Program-made: the position numbers and the translations under genes
Source of the DNA: an uncultured Sterolibacterium sp.
GTDB lineage: Bacteria; Pseudomonadota; Gammaproteobacteria; Burkholderiales; Rhodocyclaceae
NCBI GenBank assembly: GCA_903832735.1
Contig: CAILCO010000077.1
Coordinates: forward strand, 1-64,000
DNA: 64,000 nt
Reading direction: 5' to 3'
Notes under the pieces: model-generated
What the model was told of the DNA's origin: nothing
Database searches by the model: none
What the model saw: only the letters and a program-made list of their open reading frames with translations
In this document: positions 24,580 to 34,529 of the stretch, piece after piece
Layout: each line of letters opens with the position of its first letter
How positions within the stretch are numbered: the first letter of the stretch is position 1

Positions 24580-25353
24580 TCAATCACCGCGATGGTCAAA
24601 TTCGCGCCGCACCCGATCAAGATCCTCCTGCGTATCCACCCCTGCAGCGGGAGCATGATCGCAACTCACGACATGGATGGCGAAGCCGTGCCACAGCGCC
24701 CGCAATTGCTCCAGCGCCTCGCAGCGCTCCAGCGGCGAGGCCGCGAGCCGGCCATACTGGCGCAGGAAAGCGACCCGATAAGCGTAGAGGCCGATGTGCC
24801 GCCGGGCTTGCAGATCGGCGGGCAACTCAGTGCGGCTCCGGGTGAAGCTGTCCCTGTCCCAGGGAATGGGGGCGCGGGAAAAATACAGCGCACGGCCATC
24901 GGCGGCGCACACCACCTTCACCACATTGGGATTGAACAAGTCGGCGGCATCCACGATCGGATGGCTGGCGGTGGCGATTGCGGCGCCAGCATCCTCGAGC
25001 AAGGCGGCGGCCACTTTGGTGAGCAATGCCGGCTCGATCAGAGGCTCATCGCCTTGGACATTGACCACGATATCCTGCTCGCCCCAGCCGAGTCGCTCGG
25101 CTACTTCGGCAATGCGATCAGTGCCGCTGTCATGGTCTGATCGGGTCAAGATCGCCCTGAAACCATATTGCTCTACGGCTTTGACGATATCGGCATGATC
25201 GGTGGCGACCCAAACCTCGGTATGGTCACCGTCGGCAGTTTGAACGGCCTCGGCAACCCGCACGATCATAGGTTTCCCGGCGATGTCGGCGAGCGCCTTG
25301 GCCGGCAGTCGCGTTGATCCGTAGCGCGCCGGGATGACAATTCTGAAGGGCAC
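24580..25353 (-). CDS. kdsB: 3-deoxy-manno-octulosonate cytidylyltransferase
   Basis: [33 protein letters not shown]. Confidence 0.97.
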   Translation of the reverse strand: MPFRIVIPARYGSTRLPAKALADIAGKPMIVRVAEAVQTADGDHTEVWVATDHADIVKAVEQYGFRAILTRSDHDSGTDRIAEVAERLGWGEQDIVVNVQGDEPLIEPALLTKVAAALLEDAGAAIATASHPIVDAADLFNPNVVKVVCAADGRALYFSRAPIPWDRDSFTRSRTELPADLQARRHIGLYAYRVAFLRQYGRLAASPLERCEALEQLRALWHGFAIHVVSCDHAPAAGVDTQEDLDRVRREFDHRGD

Positions 25354-25355
25354 TA

Positions 25356-25535
25356 TCAGCGGGCTTCTTCGGCCGAAAGTTGGCGCGCTTCGTCTTCAAG
25401 CATCACCGGAATGTCGTCCTTTATCGAATAGGCCAACCGACACCCTTTGCAAACCAGTTCGGATTGCGCCTTGCGGAAGTCGAGAGGACCCTTGCAGGCA
25501 GGACAGACGAGGATTTCAAGCAGGCGTGGGTCCAT
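25356..25535 (-). CDS. Trm112-like small zinc-ribbon protein (59 aa, below ORF-track cutoff)
   Basis: Manual translation: [59 protein letters not shown]; CPxCKG motif between lpxK and kdsB. Confidence 0.92.
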   Translation of the reverse strand: MDPRLLEILVCPACKGPLDFRKAQSELVCKGCRLAYSIKDDIPVMLEDEARQLSAEEAR

Positions 25536-26526
25536 AGAGCTTCTCCATGACTAAGACAACGAGATCCGGTTCGACCAACGCTGTGACCGGCAACACCCAT
25601 ACCGGGCGATCCGTAAGACCGGCGCATTTTACCGCATCCTTCTCAGTCATCAGCAGCGCATCACCTTCAATCTGGGCAAGGTCTGCGACACAATAGCGAT
25701 GATGGTCAGGGAAGGCTCGGGGCGCGAAGGAGAGGCCGAGAGCGGTGAGATGCGCGAAGAAGCGTTGGGGATCACCGATTCCGGCGATTGCGGCCAGATG
25801 CAGACCGGCAAGTGCATCGGCGGAGCAAGTCCGTTGCGGATCGGCGAGAGCATGGAAAATATCGCCCCGCAAACACATGCGAAACCGCGGCGCCCCCCCC
25901 ACATCGGCCGGTAGCGTTGCTTGAAAATCATTGAGCACCAGCGCATCGACGAGCGCCAGGCGTGACGATGGCTCACGCAGGGGCCCGGCCGGCAGCAGCC
26001 AGCCATTCATCAGACCACGCGCGTCCACCACGGCAATTTCGAAGTCTCGCGCCAAGCGGTAATGTTGCAAACCGTCGTCGCTGACAATCAGATCGCATCC
26101 GGGATAGGCGCCGATCAGCGCACGCGCCGCGGCAACACGGTCATGGCCGACAAAAACCGGGATCGTCATGCGTCGCCTGATCATCAGCGGCTCATCGCCG
26201 ACAGCCGCAGCATCGCTGTCGACCAACACCTCGCGCACTTTGCCTGCGCCGCCGTGACCACGGCTCACCACGCCAGGATTGAGGCCGCATTGCTGCAAGC
26301 GCGCCACCAACCACAGCGTCAACGGTGTTTTGCCACTACCCCCGGCGGTAATGTTACCGACCACGATCACCGGCAGGGACAGTCGCCAGGTCTTCAATAT
26401 CCCGCGGCGATACAAGGTGCGGCGCAGCGCAGCAAGCCAGGAAAACAGTATAGCCGGCGGCAGCAGGCAGGCCGCCGACGCGCCGCGCTCCAGCCAGGCG
26501 CGCTGTAGGAGACCGCTCAGTTTCAT
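25516..26526 (-). CDS. lpxK: Tetraacyldisaccharide 4'-kinase
   Basis: [27 protein letters not shown]; 336 aa. Confidence 0.96.
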   Translation of the reverse strand: MKLSGLLQRAWLERGASAACLLPPAILFSWLAALRRTLYRRGILKTWRLSLPVIVVGNITAGGSGKTPLTLWLVARLQQCGLNPGVVSRGHGGAGKVREVLVDSDAAAVGDEPLMIRRRMTIPVFVGHDRVAAARALIGAYPGCDLIVSDDGLQHYRLARDFEIAVVDARGLMNGWLLPAGPLREPSSRLALVDALVLNDFQATLPADVGGAPRFRMCLRGDIFHALADPQRTCSADALAGLHLAAIAGIGDPQRFFAHLTALGLSFAPRAFPDHHRYCVADLAQIEGDALLMTEKDAVKCAGLTDRPVWVLPVTALVEPDLVVLVMEKLYGPTPA

Positions 26527-26577
26527 GCCGGCGCGTGCGGTGCCGGGTGGGACGCGGCGAGCATGCCGGAGTGCCGT

Positions 26578-26997
26578 TTAGCGGCCGACGTTTTGGGTGG
26601 CGAAGGAGATATGGGACAAGCCAGCCAACTGCGCCGCCTGCATCACGTCGATCACGCTCTGATGGGTCGCTTTGGCGTCGGCGCTGATAACCACCACAGG
26701 CTCCTTCGCCGCGCCGGCAGCGCTCTTCAATGCCTGACTGATGGCATCGATGTCGCGCCCGCCGACAGCGCTTTTATTCACCGTCACGTCACCCTGAAGG
26801 CCGACCACGACGTTGATTTCGTTCGCCTGCTCCTGTGCCTGCTGTGCGTCGGCGGTAGGCAGATTGATCTCGAGGCCGGCATACTTCGAATAAGTGGTGG
26901 TGATCATGAGAAAGATCAAAATCACCAGCAGCACGTCGATCATGGGGATCAAGTTGATCTCCGGTTCCTCTTGCAAGCGCCCGCGCTGGAAGTTCAT
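26578..26997 (-). CDS. exbD: ExbD/TolR biopolymer transport protein
   Basis: INLIPMIDVLLVILIFLMITTTY. Confidence 0.95.
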   Translation of the reverse strand: MNFQRGRLQEEPEINLIPMIDVLLVILIFLMITTTYSKYAGLEINLPTADAQQAQEQANEINVVVGLQGDVTVNKSAVGGRDIDAISQALKSAAGAAKEPVVVISADAKATHQSVIDVMQAAQLAGLSHISFATQNVGR

Positions 26998-27004
26998 GGC
27001 ATAG

Positions 27005-27610
27005 TCACTTGCGGTCGCCGTGCACCAACTCCACCAATTTCACCGCCTGCAACTCCATTTCGATCACCAGTCCATCGACTGTAGCGCGAAAATGGCGGTA
27101 GAAAATCATGCTCGGAATGGCGATGACCAGTCCGAAACCGGTGTTGTACAGTGCCACCGAGATACCATGGGCAAGCGCCTGCGGATTGTTGCCGGAGGAA
27201 GTGGGCGAGCCAAAGATTTCTATCATGCCGACCACTGTGCCGAAAAGCCCCATCAGTGGGCTGATCGAGGCAATGGTCCCGAGGCTGTTGAGATAACGCC
27301 CGAGTTCGTGGGCCACGCCGCGCCCCGCTTCTTCGATGGCTTCTTTCATCACTTCGCGAGAACTCTTGACGTTGCGCAAACCTGCGGCAAAGACCCGTCC
27401 AAGCGGCGAATGCGCCTCGAGGCGCTTTAGCACTTCCTCGTTGACTCCGACCTGACGGAAATCGCCAACGACACTGGCCAGCAGTCCGGGCGGCACAATC
27501 TTGGTTCGGCGCAAGACCGCAGCACGTTCGATGATCAAGGCCACGGCGATGATGGAGGCGAGCAGCAGAGGCCAAATCGGCCAGCCGGCGGCAAGAATGA
27601 TGGAGAACAC
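27005..27610 (-). CDS. exbB: ExbB/TolQ/MotA proton channel protein
   Basis: LGTIASISPLMGLFGTVVGMIEIF; ALYNTGFGLVIAIPSMIFY. Confidence 0.95.
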   Translation of the reverse strand: MFSIILAAGWPIWPLLLASIIAVALIIERAAVLRRTKIVPPGLLASVVGDFRQVGVNEEVLKRLEAHSPLGRVFAAGLRNVKSSREVMKEAIEEAGRGVAHELGRYLNSLGTIASISPLMGLFGTVVGMIEIFGSPTSSGNNPQALAHGISVALYNTGFGLVIAIPSMIFYRHFRATVDGLVIEMELQAVKLVELVHGDRK

Positions 27611-27718
27611 AAGGACTCCTAACGGAGAGCGGAATAAGCTCGCACTTTAGCCTGAGGCAGGGCTTTCGGCAAGGCGGGTCCAGATTTCACCAGCGCCCGT
27701 TCGGCTACAATCGCACCC

Positions 27719-29116
27719 ATGCCAATGCCGCCGCCCATGGATGCCAAGGCCGTCGCAGCTGTCTGGCGCGCCCAGTTGGCGCCAACCACGCTCGTAGCAC
27801 CTCCCAGCGCACGCATGCCTGAGAGCGTGTCTGAACTGGTTCAGGCGCTGGCGGAATTCGTCGCAGCGACGATCAGCGCAGACCAGACGCTGCTTGTCGT
27901 GCTACCTGACGACGAGTTGCTAGCGCAGCTTTCCAATGCCCTCGAACTGGCTCAGCGCCCGCTCTGCCTAGTGCTACCTCAACCAGGCTTCGCCGCCCGG
28001 ACCGCCTTGCGCGCGACTTTGTCGCTATTGAAGAGCCGGCTTGCGCGAGGCGGCGAGAACAGTTGCGCGGCCGCCTGGCAGGCACAACAGGCTCGCCTCA
28101 GGGAGCACGAAGAAATTTGGGCCGCGGCGCTTGAGTGGTGTGCCGGCAACGATGACCAACCGCCCCCGGTCGATGAGTTGTTCCCAATAGCCATCATGTC
28201 CCTCGCGCAAGCCGAGGTACAGGGCGGAGCACTACGCGACGTCGTGCTCTTCGTCTACCCAGAGCGCATACCGGGAGCCATAGCAGAAATCTTGACGCGA
28301 GGCAGACATGCGCTATTACTCTCGGACGAAGTCAATCCCGCCGCAACGGGCAGAGACCTCGCCTTGGTCGGCAAAGAAACGCGATTGTTTGCTGAACGGG
28401 AGCTTCTGGCGCAACAACTCTCCGAAATGGAACTCGAGTTTGCCACCGCACAGGCGGAGTTGGCAGAATTCACCCGCCGCTACTACGAGTTGGTAGGCGC
28501 CCGCATGGCAGAACTCGACCGGCTCCAGGCAACCATCGCCGCGGCACTCGCTGAGGTGGCGCCAGACGATGCCCCAGCCCGGGACAAGGCGCGGCAAGCC
28601 CAAGCTCAGGCAGAACGTTCGCGGCAAGAGCGCAGCCGCTTCGCCGAACTGGACAAAGCGGAGAAGCCGTTTGCCCCTTCGAGCGATCTCAAGCGCCTGT
28701 TTCGTCAAGTGGCACAGAGGATCCATCCTGACCGCGCCGAAAACGAAGCGGACCGTGGCTGGCGCACGGGTCTGATGAAGGATGCCAACCGTGCCTACCG
28801 CAACAGCGACGAAATGGTGCTGCGCGAGATTCTGGCGCAGTGGCAGGAGCGCCGCGACGACTGCACTCAAGAGGAAACGCGAACCCCGAGCAAATTGGAG
28901 CGTCAGGTCACATGGATGCAGCAGCGCATCAGCGAGATCGCGGCAGAACTAAACCGCCTGCTCGCTTCAAGCCTCTACGAGTTTTTCCTGGCGGCCAAAC
29001 TGGCCCGGGCAAGCGGCCGCGACCTCCTGAAGGAGATGGCCGACAAACTGGACAGCCAGATCGCCGCAGCCCATCTGCAACGAGAGCACCTCGAAGCACG
29101 TCGAATCATCAGTTGA
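27719..29116 (+). CDS. Divergent J-domain-containing protein of unknown function
   Basis: C-terminal region SSDLKRLFRQVAQRIHPDRAENEADRGWRTGLMKDANRAYRNSDEMVLREIL contains the HPD J-domain motif between helices; rest unassigned, coiled-coil-like. Confidence 0.75.
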   Translation: MPMPPPMDAKAVAAVWRAQLAPTTLVAPPSARMPESVSELVQALAEFVAATISADQTLLVVLPDDELLAQLSNALELAQRPLCLVLPQPGFAARTALRATLSLLKSRLARGGENSCAAAWQAQQARLREHEEIWAAALEWCAGNDDQPPPVDELFPIAIMSLAQAEVQGGALRDVVLFVYPERIPGAIAEILTRGRHALLLSDEVNPAATGRDLALVGKETRLFAERELLAQQLSEMELEFATAQAELAEFTRRYYELVGARMAELDRLQATIAAALAEVAPDDAPARDKARQAQAQAERSRQERSRFAELDKAEKPFAPSSDLKRLFRQVAQRIHPDRAENEADRGWRTGLMKDANRAYRNSDEMVLREILAQWQERRDDCTQEETRTPSKLERQVTWMQQRISEIAAELNRLLASSLYEFFLAAKLARASGRDLLKEMADKLDSQIAAAHLQREHLEARRIIS

Positions 29117-31100
29117 GCTTGTCACCGCATTCGACGCGCTCGAGGAAAGCCAGCGCTTCCTCACTACCGAGCCGGGCGGCACTGCGCAGCCACTTCATGG
29201 CCAGGCGCAAGTTCTGCGCTATGCCGTGGCCTTGATAGTAGGCGCAGCCAAGCTCATGCTGCGCATTCACATCGCCCAATAGCGCCGCGCGGCGCAGCCA
29301 GCGGACAGCCTCCCGGGGGTTGCGTGCAGCGCCCTGGCCGTGCAGCAGGCAAAATGCCACGCTATAGATGGCATAGGCGTCCTCGTGCTGTTCCAGCGCC
29401 TGCCCGTACCAACGGAGTGCCTCGCGATAGTTCCGCACGACGCCTTGACCGAAATAGCTCATGTCGGCGAGCGCAATCTTGGCGTCGAACAAGTGCGCCG
29501 CCTTGCGATACCAGAGGACCGCCTGAACACAGTCTTGCGCCATACCGATCCCGTAACGATGACATTCACCGAGCATGAAAGCCGCGCGGCTATGTCCCAA
29601 TTCGCCAGCCTTGCGGTAGTAAACGATCGCCAGTGGCGCGTCGACGGCAACGCCGTAGCCGTGGAAGTGCTTCTCGGCCTGAGTAAAATAATACCGCTCC
29701 AACTCCCCAAGCGCCGGCTGCCAACCTGCATCCGCAGCAGCCCGCAGCAGCGCTTCGCCGCGCCTCAAATGGACGCGCACGCCGATGCCATGCAGATAAC
29801 AGCGCCCCAACTCGGCCTGTGCGTGGGGATTACCGGCTGCCGTCGCGGCCTGATAGTGATCCAGGGCAACAACCATATTCTGGGGAACGCCTTCGCCGTT
29901 CTCATAACATTCCCCCAACCAGACCCGGGCCTCAGGGTCATTGCCCTGCGCTGCGCGGCGATACCAAGCTACAGCCAGCCGTTTGTTTTCTGCAACGCCG
30001 TCAGCCCAACGATAGCAGTGGCCTAGCTTGAGTTGCGCCCGGACATGCCCCTGACGCGCAGCAGCGCGGTAGTAACGGATCGCCTCGGTAATGTCCTGGG
30101 CCACGCCTGCACTGCCGAAAGCGTGGGATTCTCCCAACTCGAATTCGGCCTCGCGGTTGCCGCACTCCGTAGCGCGGCGATACCAACCCAGGCCGGCCTG
30201 CGGATCACGCGTCACGCCATAGCCGAAGCTATAGCACTGCCCAAGTAGAAACATCGCGCCGGTGACGCGTTTCCTCGCTGCGGCACGAAACCAGACTACC
30301 GCCTCGATGCAATCCTGCCGCCCGCCCTCGCCGGCATACAGGCACATACCCAGGCAATACATCGCGGCGGCATTGCCCCCTTCGGCCGCTGCGCGCCATA
30401 GGCGCGCAGCGGCCGCGCGGTCTTCGACGACGCCGCGGCCAAAGAAATGGCAACGCGCAAGCAGATCGCGCGCCCGCTGGTGCCCCTGCTCCGCCGCCAA
30501 TCCAAGCCAGCGGGCAGCCTCGGCGAAATCACGTGCGACGCCTTGACCGAAATAGTGGCTGCGACCCAGCCAGTACTGGGCCAGACGCGCGCCCAGGCCC
30601 CCTCGGCTCGCAGCCGTTCGGAAAAGTTCGGCCGCCTTAGCCGCATTCGCGGCCACGCCGTGGCCGCGCAGCAGGCAAAGAGCCAGCCAGGTGATGGCAC
30701 GCGGTTCGTCGCGGGAGGCCGCGAGTTCGAACAAGCGAACCGCCTGAGAATGATCCTTCTGCAGGCCGAAGCCGTTGTAACGCAGCCAACCCAGTACTGC
30801 CTCACCGCTAGCGCAGGCGCGCTCGGCACTGGCGGCAGCCCAGCGCACGGCCTGCGGGTAAGACCTTGCAATGCCCTCGCCGGCCGCAAAACGCCAGGCC
30901 AATTCCCCTTGGGCCGCCATGTTGCCGGCCTCGGCCATGCGCCGCAACTCGACCAGGGGTACGCTGCGCCAAAACTCATCGACCGGCCCGAGCAGCTCGA
31001 CGCCTTGCTTGGACCCACGTTCGATGAGGCTGGACTCGAGTACCTCCCGGAAAATCCCGATCAGTGCTGACGATTGCAGGGGAACTAGAGCATCTTTCAT
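29109..31100 (-). CDS. Sel1-like repeat (TPR-type) protein, 663 aa
   Basis: About 15 Sel1 repeats (e.g. GECYENGEGVPQNMVVALDHYQAATAAGNPHAQAELGRCYLHGIGV); no obvious signal peptide. Confidence 0.93.
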   Translation of the reverse strand: MKDALVPLQSSALIGIFREVLESSLIERGSKQGVELLGPVDEFWRSVPLVELRRMAEAGNMAAQGELAWRFAAGEGIARSYPQAVRWAAASAERACASGEAVLGWLRYNGFGLQKDHSQAVRLFELAASRDEPRAITWLALCLLRGHGVAANAAKAAELFRTAASRGGLGARLAQYWLGRSHYFGQGVARDFAEAARWLGLAAEQGHQRARDLLARCHFFGRGVVEDRAAAARLWRAAAEGGNAAAMYCLGMCLYAGEGGRQDCIEAVVWFRAAARKRVTGAMFLLGQCYSFGYGVTRDPQAGLGWYRRATECGNREAEFELGESHAFGSAGVAQDITEAIRYYRAAARQGHVRAQLKLGHCYRWADGVAENKRLAVAWYRRAAQGNDPEARVWLGECYENGEGVPQNMVVALDHYQAATAAGNPHAQAELGRCYLHGIGVRVHLRRGEALLRAAADAGWQPALGELERYYFTQAEKHFHGYGVAVDAPLAIVYYRKAGELGHSRAAFMLGECHRYGIGMAQDCVQAVLWYRKAAHLFDAKIALADMSYFGQGVVRNYREALRWYGQALEQHEDAYAIYSVAFCLLHGQGAARNPREAVRWLRRAALLGDVNAQHELGCAYYQGHGIAQNLRLAMKWLRSAARLGSEEALAFLERVECGDKLN

Positions 31101-31144
31101 GATCGCCTAGATTACCGGAATTTGTAACGCATGGTCCGTCATCC

Positions 31145-31179
31145 TTATCCACAATATCTGTGGATAAGCTTGTGGATTG
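31145..31179. promoter_or_regulatory. DnaA-box cluster
   Basis: TTATCCACA (31145-31153), inverted TGTGGATAA (31159-31167), degenerate TGTGGATTG (31171-31179); further degenerate TGTGGATTC at 31338-31346. Confidence 0.65.
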
Positions 31180-31404
31180 GATGGGGATGGATGGCTTAAA
31201 TTGGCTCCCCATAAGCCTTTTCCTTAGACCGCCACAAAATGTTGCTTTATTAATTTGCTTATTATTCAGCTAGTTACAAAAGAACCCCGGACGCCACGCG
31301 GGATTGCGACGTTCTTGCGGAAATACCGAAGACTCGCTGTGGATTCCGCTACAATCGCGGGCAATATTTACGCACTTGTCAACCCATATTTTTGCAAACC
31401 CCGG

Positions 31405-32730
31405 ATGATGGCTGAAGTCCTGACTGTTTCCGCACTGAATCGCCGCGCCCGCGAAATGCTACAGCAGAGCTTCCCCCTGTTGTGGGTCAGCGGCGAAGTG
31501 TCCAACCTAACCCGCGCAACGTCGGGACATATATATTTCTCGCTTAAGGACGAAACTGCCCAGGTACGCTGCGTCATGTTCCGCAATCGCGCCCAGTCAG
31601 TGCCGTGGCGTCTGGAAAATGGCCAGCAAGTCGAGGCCCAGGTACTGGTGACATTGTTTGAACCCCGCGGCGAATTTCAACTTACTATCGAGGGACTACG
31701 TCGCGCCGGTTTGGGGGCACGCTACGAGGCCTATGCTCGCCTGCGCGAGAAACTTGAGTGCGAGGGACTGTTCGCGGCGGAGAGGAAGCGGGAACTGCCT
31801 CGCTTTCCGAGCCGGATCGGAATAGTCACCTCGCCACAGGCGGCGGCGCTGCGCGATGTCCTGACGACGCTGCGACGTCGCGCAGGGCATCTGCCGGTGA
31901 TCCTCTACCCAACACCAGTGCAAGGAGAAGGGTCAGGCGAGAAGATCGCGGCCGCGATTACGCTGGCCGGCCAGCGGGCCAAGTTAGACTCAATCGAGGC
32001 GCTGATCGTCGTCCGCGGCGGCGGCAGCATCGAAGATCTCTGGGCCTTCAACGAGGAAGTAGTGGCACGAGCCATCGCTGCCTGTCCGATACCGGTGGTG
32101 TGCGGCATCGGACACGAGACCGACACCACCATGGCCGACCTTGCTTCCGATCGCCGCGCGGCCACGCCGACAGCGGCAGCGGAACTGATCAGTGCCGGGT
32201 GGTTCGCCGCAACGCACGAACTCGCATCGCTCGCCGACAACTTGCGACACGGACTGCGGTCGCTGCTCGAGGCACGGATGCAACGGCTGGATCTTCTCGC
32301 CCATCGCCTGATCCACCCTGGTGCGCGTTTGGGGCGTGACCGACAGACTGTGGCACATTTGGCGACGCGTCTCATTGCCGCGCTGGCGAGGAGGTTCCGC
32401 CATGATGCCGTGGTCCTGGAACGCATCCGCCTGCGCTTCTACCATGCTCGGCCGCTCATCCAGCCCATGCAGGGCCGCCTGGCGCTGGCAGAACAAAAGC
32501 TCTCCGCCGCAGCGCACAGCAGTCTCGCCGAACGGCGCGGCCGCCTGGATACGCTCGCCGCAGCACTCAGCCAACTCAGTCCGCAAGCCACGCTGGAGCG
32601 AGGCTACAGCATTGTGCGTGACCGAAATGGCAAGGTGCTGCGCGACAGCAGCGAAATCGCCGCCGGCGATACATTGGAATTGCTTTTCGCGGCCGGCTGG
32701 GCGCATGCCGAAGTCCGCAAAACAGGCTAA
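31405..32730 (+). CDS. xseA: Exodeoxyribonuclease VII large subunit
   Basis: LTVSALNRRAREMLQQSFPLLWVSGEVSNLTRATSGHIYFSLKDETAQVRCVMFR; internal ATG start preferred. Confidence 0.97.
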   Translation: MMAEVLTVSALNRRAREMLQQSFPLLWVSGEVSNLTRATSGHIYFSLKDETAQVRCVMFRNRAQSVPWRLENGQQVEAQVLVTLFEPRGEFQLTIEGLRRAGLGARYEAYARLREKLECEGLFAAERKRELPRFPSRIGIVTSPQAAALRDVLTTLRRRAGHLPVILYPTPVQGEGSGEKIAAAITLAGQRAKLDSIEALIVVRGGGSIEDLWAFNEEVVARAIAACPIPVVCGIGHETDTTMADLASDRRAATPTAAAELISAGWFAATHELASLADNLRHGLRSLLEARMQRLDLLAHRLIHPGARLGRDRQTVAHLATRLIAALARRFRHDAVVLERIRLRFYHARPLIQPMQGRLALAEQKLSAAAHSSLAERRGRLDTLAAALSQLSPQATLERGYSIVRDRNGKVLRDSSEIAAGDTLELLFAAGWAHAEVRKTG

Positions 32731-32774
32731 AGATGGGCGGACAGACAAGAATGTTTGCCATGTCGACCATCTCC

Positions 32775-32787
32775 GACTAAAATAGTC
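32775..32787. promoter_or_regulatory. IscR type-1-like palindrome upstream of sodB
   Basis: ATCTCCGACTAAAATAGTCAAG closely resembles the type-1 IscR consensus core GACTRWWWYAGTCRR. Confidence 0.4.
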
Positions 32788-32822
32788 AAGTTTTCTTGAT
32801 AACCGCAAACAGGAGATATCGA

Positions 32823-33401
32823 ATGGAACACACCTTACCCCCGCTGCCTTACGCGCTGGACGCACTGGCTCCGCATATTTCCAAGGAGACACTGGAGTTT
32901 CACTATGGCAAGCATCACCAGACCTATGTCACCAACCTCAACAATTTGATCAAGGGCACTGAGTTCGAAAGCGCCACGCTAGAAGAAATCGTCAAGAAGT
33001 CATCGGCCGGCATCTTCAACAATGCCGCCCAGGTGTGGAACCATACTTTCTACTGGAACGGCCTCAAGCCCAATGGCGGCGGAACGCCAACCGGTGCGCT
33101 GGCTGAGGCCATCAACAAGAAATGGACTTCCTTCGAGGAATTCAAGAAGGCATTCCAGGCATCCGCTCTCGGCAATTTCGGTTCCGGCTGGACCTGGCTG
33201 GTCAAGAAGGCCGATGGCTCGGTGGACATCGCGAACACCAGCAACGCCGCAACGCCGCTGACCGGCAACGACAGGCCGTTGCTCACCTGCGATGTCTGGG
33301 AGCACGCCTACTACATCGATTATCGCAACGCGCGCGCAAAATACCTGGAAAACTTCTGGAATCTGGCGAACTGGGATTTCGCGGCAAAGAACTTCGTCTG
33401 A
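32823..33401 (+). CDS. sodB: Superoxide dismutase (Fe-type)
   Basis: [65 protein letters not shown]. Confidence 0.97.
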   Translation: MEHTLPPLPYALDALAPHISKETLEFHYGKHHQTYVTNLNNLIKGTEFESATLEEIVKKSSAGIFNNAAQVWNHTFYWNGLKPNGGGTPTGALAEAINKKWTSFEEFKKAFQASALGNFGSGWTWLVKKADGSVDIANTSNAATPLTGNDRPLLTCDVWEHAYYIDYRNARAKYLENFWNLANWDFAAKNFV

Positions 33402-33429
33402 AGAGCAGTGATTCCAGCCATTGCTGAAA

Positions 33430-33462
33430 CGGGCACCTATTGGGTTGGGTGCCCGTTTATTT
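33430..33462 (+). terminator. Rho-independent terminator of sodB
   Basis: CGGGCACC-TATTGGGTTG-GGTGCCCG followed by TTTATTT. Confidence 0.8.
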
Positions 33463-33489
33463 CTCCGCATTGCCCTGCCCCTCGCCGCA

Positions 33490-33948
33490 GCCCTCGACGC
33501 GCGCACAGATTCGAATTTCGTCATCTGTGCACGCACTGATGCCCTGAGCGTACTCGGTAGAGATGCCGCCATCGAACGCGCGCAGCGCTATTTGGAGGCC
33601 GGCGTCGACATGCCCTTCGTGCAAGGCGCAGATCGCATAGAGGACTTGCGTGCGATCTGCGCCGCAGTGCCGGGACCGCAACTGGCCAACATCTCACAGG
33701 CCGCACAGGTCGCCGGAGCATCGATTGCCGAAATCGAAGAAGCAGGTGCCGCAGCGGTCATGTATTCGATCACAACGATCCTGGCGGCGGCAGGCGCAGT
33801 CGACCTGGCGCTGGGCGCGTTGAAACGCGACGGCAAGCTGAGTGCGATTGACGTCAGACTGATGACGGTAGAACGCTATAACGAAATCTGCGGACTCGCC
33901 GCCAAAGAGGCTCAGGAAAGCCGTTACAGCACCCCGTCACGGCGCTAA
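33490..33948 (+). pseudogene. Truncated isocitrate lyase/PEP mutase superfamily gene (C-terminal remnant)
   Basis: ALDARTDSNFVICARTDALSVLGRDAAIERAQRYLEAGVDMPFVQ...LALGALKRDGKLSAIDVRLM matches the C-terminal half of ICL/PEPM-family lyases; N-terminal half absent and ORF start falls in the sodB terminator. Confidence 0.7.
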
Positions 33949-33985
33949 AACCAACGAACCCCTTGAACCAGCCATGGGGATGCGG

Positions 33986-34435
33986 CTATCGCGCCGGGGG
34001 TGCTTTGTCGATGCCTGCGATAGGCGCGCCAACCCCATAACCACGGCTTTTGAACCACCCGGCATTCATCTCCAGTGCGAATTTCGCCGGCTTGACTGCG
34101 CAGTGAGTGTTTTCGGTCTGCGGCAGCATTTCCTCGATATTGATGATGTGTCCCTGACCATCAATGAAAGCCACCGCCAGTGGAATCAGGGTATTGCGCA
34201 TCCACATGCAGTGCCGAGCCTCCTGATTGAAGACGAAGAGCATGCCGCTGTTCGTCGGCAGGCTCTTGCGCTGCATCAATCCCACGGTGCGCAATTCATC
34301 GGTGTTCGCCACCTCGGCCGGGATGCGATGAATGCCGAGAGAAAGTTCCAACAGGCTTTGAGCCTGAGCCCACGAAGCCCCCAATACAAGGCCAGCGGCC
34401 GCGATCCAACTGACCAATTGTTTGCGCCATACCAT
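33986..34435 (-). CDS. Exported DUF192 domain protein
   Basis: Signal-like N-terminus MVWRKQLVSWIAAAGLVLGASWAQA; TVGLMQRKSLPTNSGMLFVFNQEARHCMWMRNTLIPLAVAFID. Confidence 0.9.
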   Translation of the reverse strand: MVWRKQLVSWIAAAGLVLGASWAQAQSLLELSLGIHRIPAEVANTDELRTVGLMQRKSLPTNSGMLFVFNQEARHCMWMRNTLIPLAVAFIDGQGHIINIEEMLPQTENTHCAVKPAKFALEMNAGWFKSRGYGVGAPIAGIDKAPPAR

Positions 34436-34460
34436 GGGATATCCCTCGGATGAACCATAG

Positions 34461-34486
34461 AAAAAGGCAGGGGCGACCCTGCCTTT
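34461..34486 (-). terminator. Rho-independent terminator of the 34530-34832 gene
   Basis: AAAGGCAGGG-GCGA-CCCTGCCTTT, T-run on minus strand. Confidence 0.8.
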
Positions 34487-34529
34487 CTCGAGAACGACAA
34501 TAGAGATTTCTCTCTTCGCCGCGACTTTC

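Noticed and set aside
29109-31100. Repeated sequence considered as a mobile or satellite repeat
   Set aside because: Explained by Sel1 protein repeats; nucleotide identity between units is low.
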